A DNA stretch of 46,600 nucleotides from a virus, in IMG/VR virus record IMGVR_UViG_3300010885_039998, positions 1 through 46,600 of that record. One strand, 5' to 3'. Positions 17,252-25,164 of the stretch are shown piece after piece. The translations under genes and the position numbers were made by a program. How positions within the stretch are numbered: the stretch's first letter is position 1; each line of letters starts with the position of its first letter. Below the pieces are notes generated by a model. It worked only from the letters and a program-made list of their open reading frames with translations. It was not told where the DNA came from and made no database searches.

Positions 17252-18051
17252 TTAACGGTTTCAAAGGAGTTGTGGTTTTTTCTGCAGCAAGATCTGGTAC
17301 AACGCTGCTGATAGAGCAGCTAACCACAATACTGTCTCGCAAAAATCCAACAATAAACGTGAAAAATCTCTATGAGTTGTTTGATACCACGTTGGTATTT
17401 GATACAAGCTGGAACAAATGTTGGATAGACCACAATGAAGATATACCAAGACCAGCAACAAACGCCATGGACATTTGGCGTTTAGACAGGGTTATTTCGC
17501 AATCAAACGACGGATCATTGTTTCCAGTCTTTAAGATTTTCATGAATGATATCACTCCTCATAATTGGCCATTCATACGAGAGCTAATCAATGACGAGAA
17601 ATTTTACAAGATATCATTGCTTAGAAAAGATGTTTGCAACACAATTTATTCTGGAATACTAGGCAGAGCCTTGAATCGCTGGGAAAAACGCAACGGGGAA
17701 GTGATCGGTACACCTCGAACTGAAAAATATTTTGCTGAACCAAAACTCTATAACTTTTTAGGCACAGCAATCATGAGGAATTTTGATTGGGCCATGTTCC
17801 ATCAACGATCAATGAATGATATCATATGGTATCACCAACTAATCAATGATCAAATAGCCTTTGAAAAACTTAACATTGACATACAAGACATGGCCAATGT
17901 GCGTAATCAATCAAATAGCCTGCAGAAAATCAACACAGATCATCAAACCGATATCAGTCTAAGCTGCACTAATCACAAAGATATCATAGATTTTGCTCGC
18001 AGCATCGACAAATCTTGCCAAACTGTGATCAAAAGGATTGCCGAATCATGA
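17248..18051 (+). CDS. PAPS-dependent sulfotransferase
   Basis: The 267-residue protein has the two sulfotransferase signatures: the 5'-phosphosulfate loop VVVFSAARSGTTLLIEQL at residues 8-25, and a 3'-phosphate region ISLLRKDVCNTIYSGILGRALN at about 126-147, with Arg and Ser placed as in the family. Such enzymes move sulfate from PAPS to a hydroxyl or amine on a sugar, lipid, peptide or small molecule. The start overlaps the upstream stop, and its own stop forms ATGA with the next gene. No membrane anchor is visible, so it should be cytoplasmic. Within an operon full of oxygenases, sulfation of a newly made hydroxyl is an attractive but untested idea. Confidence 0.8.
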   Translation: MINGFKGVVVFSAARSGTTLLIEQLTTILSRKNPTINVKNLYELFDTTLVFDTSWNKCWIDHNEDIPRPATNAMDIWRLDRVISQSNDGSLFPVFKIFMNDITPHNWPFIRELINDEKFYKISLLRKDVCNTIYSGILGRALNRWEKRNGEVIGTPRTEKYFAEPKLYNFLGTAIMRNFDWAMFHQRSMNDIIWYHQLINDQIAFEKLNIDIQDMANVRNQSNSLQKINTDHQTDISLSCTNHKDIIDFARSIDKSCQTVIKRIAES

Positions 18052-18620
18052 GCACATATCTGTCAACTAAGATGTTAGACGAACTGGTTGCTAAATTCAA
18101 ACCAGCAACCATAATAGAAATAGGCACATACTATGCAGGCTGGACAGCACATCTAGAACAGATTTCTGATGCCCGCATCTGGACTTTTCAGTCACCCACA
18201 AGACTTAATCATTTAGAAGATACTGACGACGGCGAGTACAGCCAATCCGGAGAACTGTGGAAGAAAGTAGCCAGCGTTCTGCCGCTTGAATACCAAGGTC
18301 GATATGATTTCAACCTATTGGCCAGAAATGTTTCAAAACTACAAAGAACCACCTGTTTGTTGACAGATTCTCCATTAGATTATGAATGGCCATTCATTGT
18401 TGATCTAACCATAATTGACTGCACTCGTAACCCAGACGAACTCAGAAAACATTTTGATTATTGGATAAGATTCTCAAGAGTCGTAGCTCTGGGACACTAC
18501 CAAAGCGTGGCCATGCCACATGATATCAGTTCTATCACACATGCCGATCTATTCGAGCATTGTGCACAGCATGCAAACATATACCATTACAGCAAGAATT
18601 ACCTATGGGCAACACGCTAA
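18048..18620 (+). CDS. Class I SAM-dependent methyltransferase-like protein
   Basis: With ATG 18048 (overlapping the sulfotransferase stop) the product is 190 residues. ATIIEIGTYYAGWTAHLEQI at about residues 17-36 matches motif I of Rossmann methyltransferases, with the acidic residue ahead of the Gly-rich turn. RIWTFQSP would be the second strand and VDLTIIDCTRNPDELRKHFDYWI the post-motif III region seen in the Methyltransf_24/cephalosporin-hydroxylase-like group. Substrate unknown. It overlaps the following SDR-like gene by 16 bases. Confidence 0.6.
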   Translation: MSTYLSTKMLDELVAKFKPATIIEIGTYYAGWTAHLEQISDARIWTFQSPTRLNHLEDTDDGEYSQSGELWKKVASVLPLEYQGRYDFNLLARNVSKLQRTTCLLTDSPLDYEWPFIVDLTIIDCTRNPDELRKHFDYWIRFSRVVALGHYQSVAMPHDISSITHADLFEHCAQHANIYHYSKNYLWATR

Positions 18621-19099
18621 TCACTGGTCATACCAAAGGCATAGGCAAACATCTATATGAAAATTTGCCTTGTGATATTGGATTCTGTCGTGCAACAGGG
18701 CATGATATCAACGACCCCGACGTGCGCAGGTTCATAGCCAGCATGCCTGCCGATATAATCATCAACAATGCGCATGGTAGAGGTTACAGTCAAACAGAAC
18801 TGTTGAAATCATTGTTTGAAGCTCATCGAGACGATCCCAACGTTGTGATAATCAACATAGGCACAGACGTTGCATATGCCAGCAAATGGTCAGTGGTTTA
18901 TGATGATTATCCTATAGAAAAATCAGCTTTGGTAGCTGCCTGCGAGCATTATCAGAATCTAGCTCATCGCTGCCGCATAACGCTGATTGAACCAAACGAT
19001 ATTCGAGATTTTGGATATGATCCAATATTGAATGCTGTGCAATATGTGTTAAGTAACAGAGCTGTAGAGATAAAGAACGTGAGGCTACATGGTCGCTAG
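18605..19099 (+). CDS. SDR-like NAD(P)-binding protein
   Basis: From ATG 18605 the product is 164 residues, shorter than classical short-chain dehydrogenases (about 250). TLITGHTKGIGKHLYENL at 4-21 is the TGxxxGIG dinucleotide loop, ADIIINNAHGRG near 49-60 is the NNAG strand, and VVIINIGTD holds the active-site strand. The expected YxxxK is replaced by a YDDYPIEKSAL segment, which places Tyr and Lys close to the usual spacing. A second, distinct SDR-like gene lies in the leftward arm. The next gene begins inside its stop region (overlap 11 bases). Substrate unknown. Confidence 0.7.
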   Translation: MGNTLITGHTKGIGKHLYENLPCDIGFCRATGHDINDPDVRRFIASMPADIIINNAHGRGYSQTELLKSLFEAHRDDPNVVIINIGTDVAYASKWSVVYDDYPIEKSALVAACEHYQNLAHRCRITLIEPNDIRDFGYDPILNAVQYVLSNRAVEIKNVRLHGR

Positions 19100-19727
19100 G
19101 TTCCTACCACTGGATCTACCTTTGTTTGCACACAAAGACAAGGTATTAAAGACTTTTGATCTCTTTAACAAGAAACCATTCTTTTGGTGGGATGAAGTAG
19201 AATTGACCGACAGAGACTACGACACTCCATTTGAATGCGCCAATGCTTGGAATGCCGTAGCCAAGGACAATTTTGCCGATCTGCTCAATTACATCGATCA
19301 GCATTTTCCATTTGAGCATGTGGTATATGCCAAACTGATCAGGGCTAACAAAGATGTGGCGCCTCATGTCGATAACAACTATGTGGACGTTGACCAACAC
19401 AGCGGCCACAGATTCAACACCATAACCAAAGAGTATCTACAACATCAGCGCGAGACTGAACCCTGCGGTTATAGAATGCTGATACAGGGTAATCGCAACA
19501 ACCTATATCTCACAGACAGCAGCTTCAAACACAAGACCTATTGCAAAATACCAGAGTCAACTGACTGTTTCGTGCTCAAGACCAACGACAGCCCACATGG
19601 TGTTGACAAGATTTCAGATGATGATAATAGGCTATTGCTGTTTATCATAGGTAAACTAAACACGCAAGAGCATGCAAGACTTATAGAGAAAAGCTATGAA
19701 AAATATCAAACCTATTCAAGAACTTGA
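19089..19727 (+). CDS. Fe(II)/2OG oxygenase-like protein
   Basis: The 212-residue protein has VVYAKLIRANKDVAPHVDNN, giving an HxD pair at His93 and Asp95. After a variable loop comes CFVLKTNDSPHGVDKISDDDNRLLLFIIG, with distal His near 170 and a following Arg. GYRMLIQGNRNNLYL fills the strand before the distal motif. This is the AspH/prolyl-hydroxylase-like order of residues. Its neighbours on both sides of the SDR are also oxygenase-like or transfer enzymes. It overlaps the next gene by 32 bases. Substrate unknown. Confidence 0.65.
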   Translation: MVARFLPLDLPLFAHKDKVLKTFDLFNKKPFFWWDEVELTDRDYDTPFECANAWNAVAKDNFADLLNYIDQHFPFEHVVYAKLIRANKDVAPHVDNNYVDVDQHSGHRFNTITKEYLQHQRETEPCGYRMLIQGNRNNLYLTDSSFKHKTYCKIPESTDCFVLKTNDSPHGVDKISDDDNRLLLFIIGKLNTQEHARLIEKSYEKYQTYSRT

Positions 19728-20409
19728 CAGTTTATTACTTGATGAGCTCCACAGCTTAGAATCTCTTAAACCAGAATTAGATTGGGAGATAGCTAGATGG
19801 TTAAATGCCAACCCAATATTCAACGATCCGCGTATCAATGTGCCATTCTATAAAGATACACGCTATGATGTTGATGGCATCAATGAGATGTGGGATCAAT
19901 CTCCGGATCCGTCAGACATTGCCATGACCAGCACTTGGATATATGTCAAGGGCAAATATATCACTCACACATATGCATTGCCTATATTAAACGGCAAGCA
20001 TACCAAATATTATGAACAGTTCAAGAGCTTGCAGCATTGGTATAAACAGTTGCCATTCACGCAGATTGATATGGTAACATTAAACTTCTGTCATGCCGGA
20101 CAAGCATCTGTGTGTCATTGTGATTTTGCTGACCTCAAAGATTCCAATGTTGTTGATCGGTACTATGACAAGGACAACTACTTAAATCACGATTATCTGC
20201 TGTTTCACAGCGATCCAAGGCGACGATTCTATGCTGTCACCAGAGATGGTGAAAAAGTCTATAAACCACACTGCGTAGTCTGCACGTTTGATCAAACTCT
20301 CGATCACGGAGTCGATGCAGTAGATTTCTTTACATGGTCCATGAAAATAGGAGGATCGTTCACAGATGAGTTCAGAGACAGATACCAACTTTTGGTTGAT
20401 CAAGACTGA
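19696..20409 (+). CDS. Fe(II)/2OG oxygenase-like protein, divergent
   Basis: The 237-residue product has TLNFCHAGQASVCHCDFADL with His141 and Asp143 as an HxD pair, and VVCTFDQTLDHGVDAV with distal His204. The usual 2-oxoglutarate Arg is replaced by Lys in WSMKIGG near 217, so 2OG binding needs proof. The first 120 residues are helical with no known domain. A GAGAAAAG ribosome-type site precedes the ATG inside the previous gene, and the end overlaps the SET gene by 44 bases. Confidence 0.55.
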   Translation: MKNIKPIQELDSLLLDELHSLESLKPELDWEIARWLNANPIFNDPRINVPFYKDTRYDVDGINEMWDQSPDPSDIAMTSTWIYVKGKYITHTYALPILNGKHTKYYEQFKSLQHWYKQLPFTQIDMVTLNFCHAGQASVCHCDFADLKDSNVVDRYYDKDNYLNHDYLLFHSDPRRRFYAVTRDGEKVYKPHCVVCTFDQTLDHGVDAVDFFTWSMKIGGSFTDEFRDRYQLLVDQD

Positions 20410-20725
20410 ATACCGGCAGTCGCCAATACACGGTTTTGGTCGATTCACTCTCGAAGATATCAACGCGAACAAGTTAGTGCTGGTTCTGGGCGGCACCATA
20501 GGTGACAAAGGTAGCATGCCAATACGAGGCACCAAACTTTTCATAGATAATCCACAGACACATATCAACCACAGCAGCAGACCAAATCTAGAGCTAGATG
20601 GTCAGATCTTGTTTAGATCATGCAAAAACATTGCTGCTGGATCAGAGCTCACATTGGATTATACCACATTTACCAAATTGAATTTTGTGCCAGTAGAAGA
20701 AAGTGAGCAGCATGAAACACGTTGA
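20366..20725 (+). CDS. Minimal SET-domain protein lysine methyltransferase
   Basis: The 119-residue protein is a complete but minimal SET domain. It has SPIHGFGRFTLEDI at 19-32 (the G-x-G SAM loop), IRGTKLFIDN in the middle, INHSSRPN at 67-74 (the NHS pseudoknot strand) and AGSELTLDY at 91-99 with the catalytic Tyr. There is no post-SET Cys cluster. SET enzymes methylate protein lysines; the Chlorella virus vSET is equally small. An AGGAGG site lies 11 bases before the ATG inside the upstream oxygenase gene. Target (phage protein, host protein or peptide) unknown. SET domains are rare in tailed phages as far as I know. Confidence 0.85.
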   Translation: MSSETDTNFWLIKTEYRQSPIHGFGRFTLEDINANKLVLVLGGTIGDKGSMPIRGTKLFIDNPQTHINHSSRPNLELDGQILFRSCKNIAAGSELTLDYTTFTKLNFVPVEESEQHETR

Positions 20726-21278
20726 AAAACTTGACATCAGTTTTGATATCTCAGAATTATGCAATGGACTATCACAGGTTTTGGAAATTTGCGATTGGCA
20801 TCCACATCACAATCAAATTGGTCTAACACATAGTCTAGGCGATGGAGCAGTTAAAGGTTGGTACGACGCTGCAGGCAGTTTAGAATACGAGTGGGGCAAC
20901 GATGCATTTGACGAAAATGGCCAACTGAAAAAATCTACGAGAAAGAGATCTGAACAGGAATTTGTAACATTTGTTTCTGAATTTAATCATACCATATGGA
21001 AGCATGTATATGATGTTCTGTCAATCAGATACAGGTTGGGCAGGGTTCGATTGATGAGATCTAAACCAAAATCTTGCCTAAGCTGGCATAAAGATTCGGA
21101 AAAGAGATTGCATATTCCTGTCATAACCAACCTCGGTGCAAGGTTAGTAATAGAAGATGCGGCTAATCACCTTATCGCAGACGGCAGCGTATATATCGCA
21201 GATACAACCAAACCACACACAGCATTTAATGCCGGATTAGAACCACGCATACACTTTGTAGCCTGTATCTTAGATTAA
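20712..21278 (+). CDS. Aspartyl/asparaginyl beta-hydroxylase-like Fe(II)/2OG oxygenase
   Basis: From ATG 20712 the product is 188 residues (GTG 20703 would add three). The AspH pattern is the clearest of the group: KSCLSWHKDSEKRLHIPVITN with His126 and Asp128, then DGSVYIADTTKPHTAFNAGLEPRIHFV with distal His169 and Arg179 for 2-oxoglutarate. The N-terminal half is unassigned. It is the last gene of the rightward arm, overlaps the SET gene by 14 bases, and meets the leftward radical SAM gene end to end (4-base overlap of stops). A hydroxylase paired with a protein methylase suggests protein or peptide side chains as a substrate. Confidence 0.8.
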   Translation: MKHVEKLDISFDISELCNGLSQVLEICDWHPHHNQIGLTHSLGDGAVKGWYDAAGSLEYEWGNDAFDENGQLKKSTRKRSEQEFVTFVSEFNHTIWKHVYDVLSIRYRLGRVRLMRSKPKSCLSWHKDSEKRLHIPVITNLGARLVIEDAANHLIADGSVYIADTTKPHTAFNAGLEPRIHFVACILD

Positions 21279-22405
21279 GAAACTATGATTCTCTTTTTTG
21301 GTATCTTGCTGTCTGCTGAGCTAACACAAGCATCTGATATGCAGGGCATGGGTTGATCAAACAACTTAAATCCAGTTTCTATATAACCAAGAGGTTTGTC
21401 ACTGCAGCTATAACTGCGCTTGATAGCACCATCTGGTTCACGGATGATTATGCTGCGATAACCGCTCTCACAGTCCCAACCATTAAATTTATTGAAATTG
21501 AACGCATTGAATCGCTCAGCTTGGTCCATGTACCATTTCTTGCCAGTGTTATCTTCAAATTCTACCTGCATTATCTGAGGCACTGTAGCATCGTCTCCGT
21601 TGCGAATGCTCATCTTCTGCATGCTGATCTTGGGTTTTGGCCTCTCAACCTTGCTCTTTACAGCAGTGAAATCACGTTGCGGCATACCATTGTGTAGCGT
21701 AGCCAGCTGTTCTTTGGTATAACCATCAACTACTCGGCTAGCAGTAGGATCGCTCTGCGGTTTGAGCGTTACGTTAATTCCTCGGCTTAGAAAATATTCT
21801 GCTTCCTCATACAACGTATCAAACCACTCAGGTACCATAACGGTGTTAACAGTGACCTGCACATCATTTTCTTGCAAGAAGACCAGTTTATCAGCAAATT
21901 TCTCAGTGTGCGCTTTGAGATCGCCTTGCTTTATACCTTGCTCTCTATGCCAACTTGCTGTCACACTCACTCTATTGATATCTTTGGTAGCATCTACATA
22001 TTTTTCAAACCATCGCAACCCTTGCGATATGTTTGATGTCATATGTACGCTTTGATAATTGCAATTTTCTGTGTCATTGCTATAGTGTTCTAACAATCGA
22101 AGATAGTCGGGATAAACCGTTGGTTCACCGCCGCTGAAGCTGAAATGGAAACTGTTATATCCACGTTCGCGGCTCTGTCGTTTGATCTCATCCATGGTCA
22201 TAGCATTAAGTTCAAACGGACGGTAATCTTTGGTATCGCTGCGAGCATAAGGCCAGCAATAGCTGCACTTATAATTGCAATAGCGTCCTAGCAACCAACT
22301 CACAGCAAATATGTCTCGATAAAGCAGTGTACGTTGTCCGAACCTTGTGATGCGGTCAAATGGTATCTGCGTGAAATCATAGGAGCTTACTGCATCATTG
22401 GACAT
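21275..22405 (-). CDS. Radical SAM enzyme (single-cluster type)
   Basis: The 376-residue protein has the triad Cys43, Cys47, Cys50 in RYCNYKCSYCWP, then FHFSFSGGEPTVYP near 86-99 (SAM-binding GGEP), HMTSNIS near 122 and NTVMVPEW near 193, all typical of the core barrel. No N-terminal four-Cys set like that of its neighbours is present. The C-terminal part has Cys at CESGYRS, YSCSDK and MPCISDACVSS, which might bind one auxiliary cluster (SPASM/twitch-like at the C-terminus). Last gene of the leftward arm; its ATG lies inside the SDR-like gene (overlap 11 bases). Substrate unknown. Confidence 0.85.
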   Translation of the reverse strand: MSNDAVSSYDFTQIPFDRITRFGQRTLLYRDIFAVSWLLGRYCNYKCSYCWPYARSDTKDYRPFELNAMTMDEIKRQSRERGYNSFHFSFSGGEPTVYPDYLRLLEHYSNDTENCNYQSVHMTSNISQGLRWFEKYVDATKDINRVSVTASWHREQGIKQGDLKAHTEKFADKLVFLQENDVQVTVNTVMVPEWFDTLYEEAEYFLSRGINVTLKPQSDPTASRVVDGYTKEQLATLHNGMPQRDFTAVKSKVERPKPKISMQKMSIRNGDDATVPQIMQVEFEDNTGKKWYMDQAERFNAFNFNKFNGWDCESGYRSIIIREPDGAIKRSYSCSDKPLGYIETGFKLFDQPMPCISDACVSSADSKIPKKRIIVS

Positions 22406-22958
22406 TCTTATTCTCCTGCACAGGATCTATGCTTAGTTCATTTATAGAGATATCAGTTGGTTGATCCAATATCCATTTGACATAATTCGCAGCTACGTCT
22501 ATATCCATGCATGTGCGATTAGGATGTTTATGTTGATTGTTGCTTAGTGTTCCAAAGCTTAACAAAGTCACTCTAGGACCTCCGCTCCAGGTGCCTAATA
22601 AACCTAAACTATTGCAATAGCTTCGCAGTGCTTTCTTTTCCTGCTGATAAATCCAATCACTGGCTTTGGAGGTCCTATCAGTGGTGCTACCTATGCATAT
22701 GATGCGCAGGTTATGATTAGCATCCTTTGCTGCCTTGTAAACCTCTTGAAGCACCAATGTCTGCTGGAACTGCCATAATGCACTGTTGTTGATAAACACA
22801 TCATACTTCAAGGCTTCTTGTGCGAGATCTCTACGGCGTTGGTCATTTGTTAGATCCCAGCCATTTTGCCTGCTGGCAAACACAGTATTGGGCCATAATT
22901 TGAACAGAGATTGAGCCAAACCTTTATTGGGATTGCCTGTTATCAATAGCTTATTCAC
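22395..22958 (-). CDS. SDR-like NAD(P)-binding oxidoreductase
   Basis: The 187-residue product opens LLITGNPNKGLAQSLFKL, a modified TGxxxGxG loop, followed by YDVFINNSALW (NNAG strand) near 54-64 and IICIGSTTD with the active-site Ser near 88-96. YQQEKKAL near 108-115 gives the expected YxxxK. It is better preserved catalytically than the rightward-arm SDR. It is short because the substrate-binding end is trimmed. Start overlaps the upstream radical SAM stop by 4 bases, and the end overlaps the next radical SAM gene. Confidence 0.72.
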   Translation of the reverse strand: MNKLLITGNPNKGLAQSLFKLWPNTVFASRQNGWDLTNDQRRRDLAQEALKYDVFINNSALWQFQQTLVLQEVYKAAKDANHNLRIICIGSTTDRTSKASDWIYQQEKKALRSYCNSLGLLGTWSGGPRVTLLSFGTLSNNQHKHPNRTCMDIDVAANYVKWILDQPTDISINELSIDPVQENKNVQ

Positions 22959-24265
22959 AGATAAGCTCCAATCTCTGGTATTATTTCAATGACATTCTCA
23001 CCTCGGATCTTGTCCATCTTTGCTGTATATGACTTGAATTCTTCCCAGTGAGTTGGATGATAATCTGCTGACATCATGTAGTCTATTATGCTCTTGCGTA
23101 TGCTATCACTCTGTGCAATGATTTGGTCAGAGTAACCTTGAGATATCACCCAGTTGTGGAATTGGTTAAATCTCTCAACCACCAGTTCTTTGAAAGCTGC
23201 GGGCAATACTCGTATGTTAAGATAGGGAGGATTGTGCGCTACGTGGTGCGTTACGATTGGTCGCCTGTTGGTATTATTGAACTTAGTAAGACCGCTTTCA
23301 CTTAATTTCCATTTCATAAATTCTGGCATGTGTAACACATTATAAGCAGTGACCGTGTAGGCAAACCAAGCATTGATGCTGGTTACTTCTGCATCAACTT
23401 TTTGTATGTTGCGCCAGACCTTGCTCCATTCAGCCGGATATCTTTGATATTCTAATACCTTTCCATATCCGTCAATGCTAGCTCCAAGCTGTATCATCTT
23501 GAAATTCTTCCAGAGATTGATCACTCGAGATGGCATGGTAGTCATGTTCGTGTTGTATTCTATGAGCATGTTTGCAGCAGCACCATTTTCTATGCAACGT
23601 TCTAAGAATTCATAATGCCTTTCGATCAGAAGAGGTTCGCCACCAGCCATGTAAACATGTTGGACATTGCCGTCATTTGCTTCTATCTGTTTCCAAAAAC
23701 TGTCGCTATCGTGCCAACCATAGCTATTGCTAAACCATTTGCCGTTCTGTTTGAACATCTGTTCTCGACCATGGGTGTCATTAAACCAATCTACGTCATA
23801 TAACTTGTTCCAATCGTCATACCAACCGGTGCTGTCTTGTGGACCACACATGCGGCATGCTAGATTGCAGAGATTACCAAATCGCAGATCATAATAGGTA
23901 ACTGGCAGTTTATTGGTATCTATGGTACCGTCAGTGGCAGTATGTTCAATAACATCTTCCTTGCGCAAAGACCACCTGTCGTGCTCATAATTGCGCCTGC
24001 TAACCAACCCAGATTCTTCTTCTGACCTGCAGCGTCCGCATTCGTCGCTCCATACGCCGTCAAGCATGTTCTGGCGCATGATCTTCATGAGATCACTGTT
24101 GCGAGCTTCGGTTAGATCATCGGCTGCGGCATTATACGGCGTTCCGTCTGATTTACGCAGGACGCCTTTGTTCTTGGTAATGTTAGCCTGACAGCATACA
24201 CGTAGATCGCCATTGCTGCGAACTGCCTGGAAGTTCCAGGGTATGGGGCACCATGTATCGGTCAT
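22955..24265 (-). CDS. Radical SAM enzyme with N-terminal twitch-type auxiliary cluster domain
   Basis: The 436-residue protein starts MTDTWCPIPW. Cys6, Cys24, Cys76 and Cys79 (C-x17-C...C-x2-C) probably hold an auxiliary Fe-S cluster ahead of the barrel. The radical SAM triad is Cys133, Cys137, Cys140 (CNLACRMC), followed by HVYMAGGEPLL. It is a clear paralogue of 25161-26528 (same Cys spacing, same DGTxxNAAxDDxxxxRNS segment, same GGEP region) and a more distant relative of 6597-7742. Members of the N-terminal-twitch group have mostly unknown substrates. Both ends overlap neighbours by 4 bases, so it belongs to the five-gene leftward operon. Confidence 0.88.
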   Translation of the reverse strand: MTDTWCPIPWNFQAVRSNGDLRVCCQANITKNKGVLRKSDGTPYNAAADDLTEARNSDLMKIMRQNMLDGVWSDECGRCRSEEESGLVSRRNYEHDRWSLRKEDVIEHTATDGTIDTNKLPVTYYDLRFGNLCNLACRMCGPQDSTGWYDDWNKLYDVDWFNDTHGREQMFKQNGKWFSNSYGWHDSDSFWKQIEANDGNVQHVYMAGGEPLLIERHYEFLERCIENGAAANMLIEYNTNMTTMPSRVINLWKNFKMIQLGASIDGYGKVLEYQRYPAEWSKVWRNIQKVDAEVTSINAWFAYTVTAYNVLHMPEFMKWKLSESGLTKFNNTNRRPIVTHHVAHNPPYLNIRVLPAAFKELVVERFNQFHNWVISQGYSDQIIAQSDSIRKSIIDYMMSADYHPTHWEEFKSYTAKMDKIRGENVIEIIPEIGAYL

Positions 24266-25164
24266 ATCCTATCCTGCTTCCTAGCCTTTACTAGATTACG
24301 TATACCTATCCTGTTGTAACCATCGACATTGAAATCAGACCAATTGCTGTCTCCGAGCGCAATATGCATGCATTTGGTAGGCGTTAATCCTGCATCTGCG
24401 CACACGCTTAGTTGATGCTGACGATATCTATTCGGAATGAAATCAGGTGATCCCAGATAGTCAATGAAATACATTCCTATCCTAGCTGCGCCTAACACGG
24501 TGTGATCGTATCTGTTTTGTTGAGCAATAGGGAAATCGTCGTCTATGTTGCTATAGCGAACTCCGCTGCGTATGTGTCCAAGTCCAGTTCCTTTGGTCAA
24601 ACTGAAACTCACGCTTTCAATCGCAGGATGTTCTACCGAAAATTCAACATCAACAGAAGTGCCTATGTATGCACAGTCTACTATCACAGGGACCTTTAGA
24701 TCATAACAACTATCTAACATGCTATAGAAATCAGCTGGTACATCACCAGTGGTGCAATGAGGAACACTGACTATGACATAATCATTTTCAGCTATCGGCT
24801 CATCTTCTATAAATTTCCAATCCTTGACTATACGGCGATGATAGGCATATTCTCCACGGTAGAACCTCAGTCTACGATTGGCATATCTGTGATAAGATTC
24901 GTCAAAAGTCTGGGTCGTCCCATTGATCAGATGCCTATGTTGGAATCTATCTAGTCCGTCTATACGATTTAACTTCATGTTAGCTAGATAATTTTTGTAT
25001 ACCCATAGATAGTCTAGTCTACAATTCAGTGGGTCGCTGTGATCAGTAAACCATTTAGCCCATGGTATTTCCTTAAACAAGGTCACAAATTTGGCATCAT
25101 ACACTGCCTGTGTTTTCTTGCTAACCAATTCTTGTTCTATCAAAGATTTCTTATCAAACATCAC
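24262..25164 (-). CDS. PLP-dependent fold-type I (aminotransferase-like) protein
   Basis: The 300-residue protein has the aminotransferase order of residues: VIVSVPHCTTGDVP near 130, PVIVDCAYIGTS with Asp163 (pyridine nitrogen) and Tyr166, then SVSFSLTKGTGLGHIRSG with Lys191 for the Schiff base and Arg199 for phosphate. Asp-to-Lys spacing is 28, against 26 in the paralogue at 13597-14391. The C-terminal domain is short. It is coupled on both sides to N-terminal-twitch radical SAM genes by 4-base overlaps, which suggests that PLP and radical SAM steps act in sequence. The product could be an amino-sugar, amino acid or modified peptide; nothing in the sequence decides this. Confidence 0.78.
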   Translation of the reverse strand: MMFDKKSLIEQELVSKKTQAVYDAKFVTLFKEIPWAKWFTDHSDPLNCRLDYLWVYKNYLANMKLNRIDGLDRFQHRHLINGTTQTFDESYHRYANRRLRFYRGEYAYHRRIVKDWKFIEDEPIAENDYVIVSVPHCTTGDVPADFYSMLDSCYDLKVPVIVDCAYIGTSVDVEFSVEHPAIESVSFSLTKGTGLGHIRSGVRYSNIDDDFPIAQQNRYDHTVLGAARIGMYFIDYLGSPDFIPNRYRQHQLSVCADAGLTPTKCMHIALGDSNWSDFNVDGYNRIGIRNLVKARKQDRI

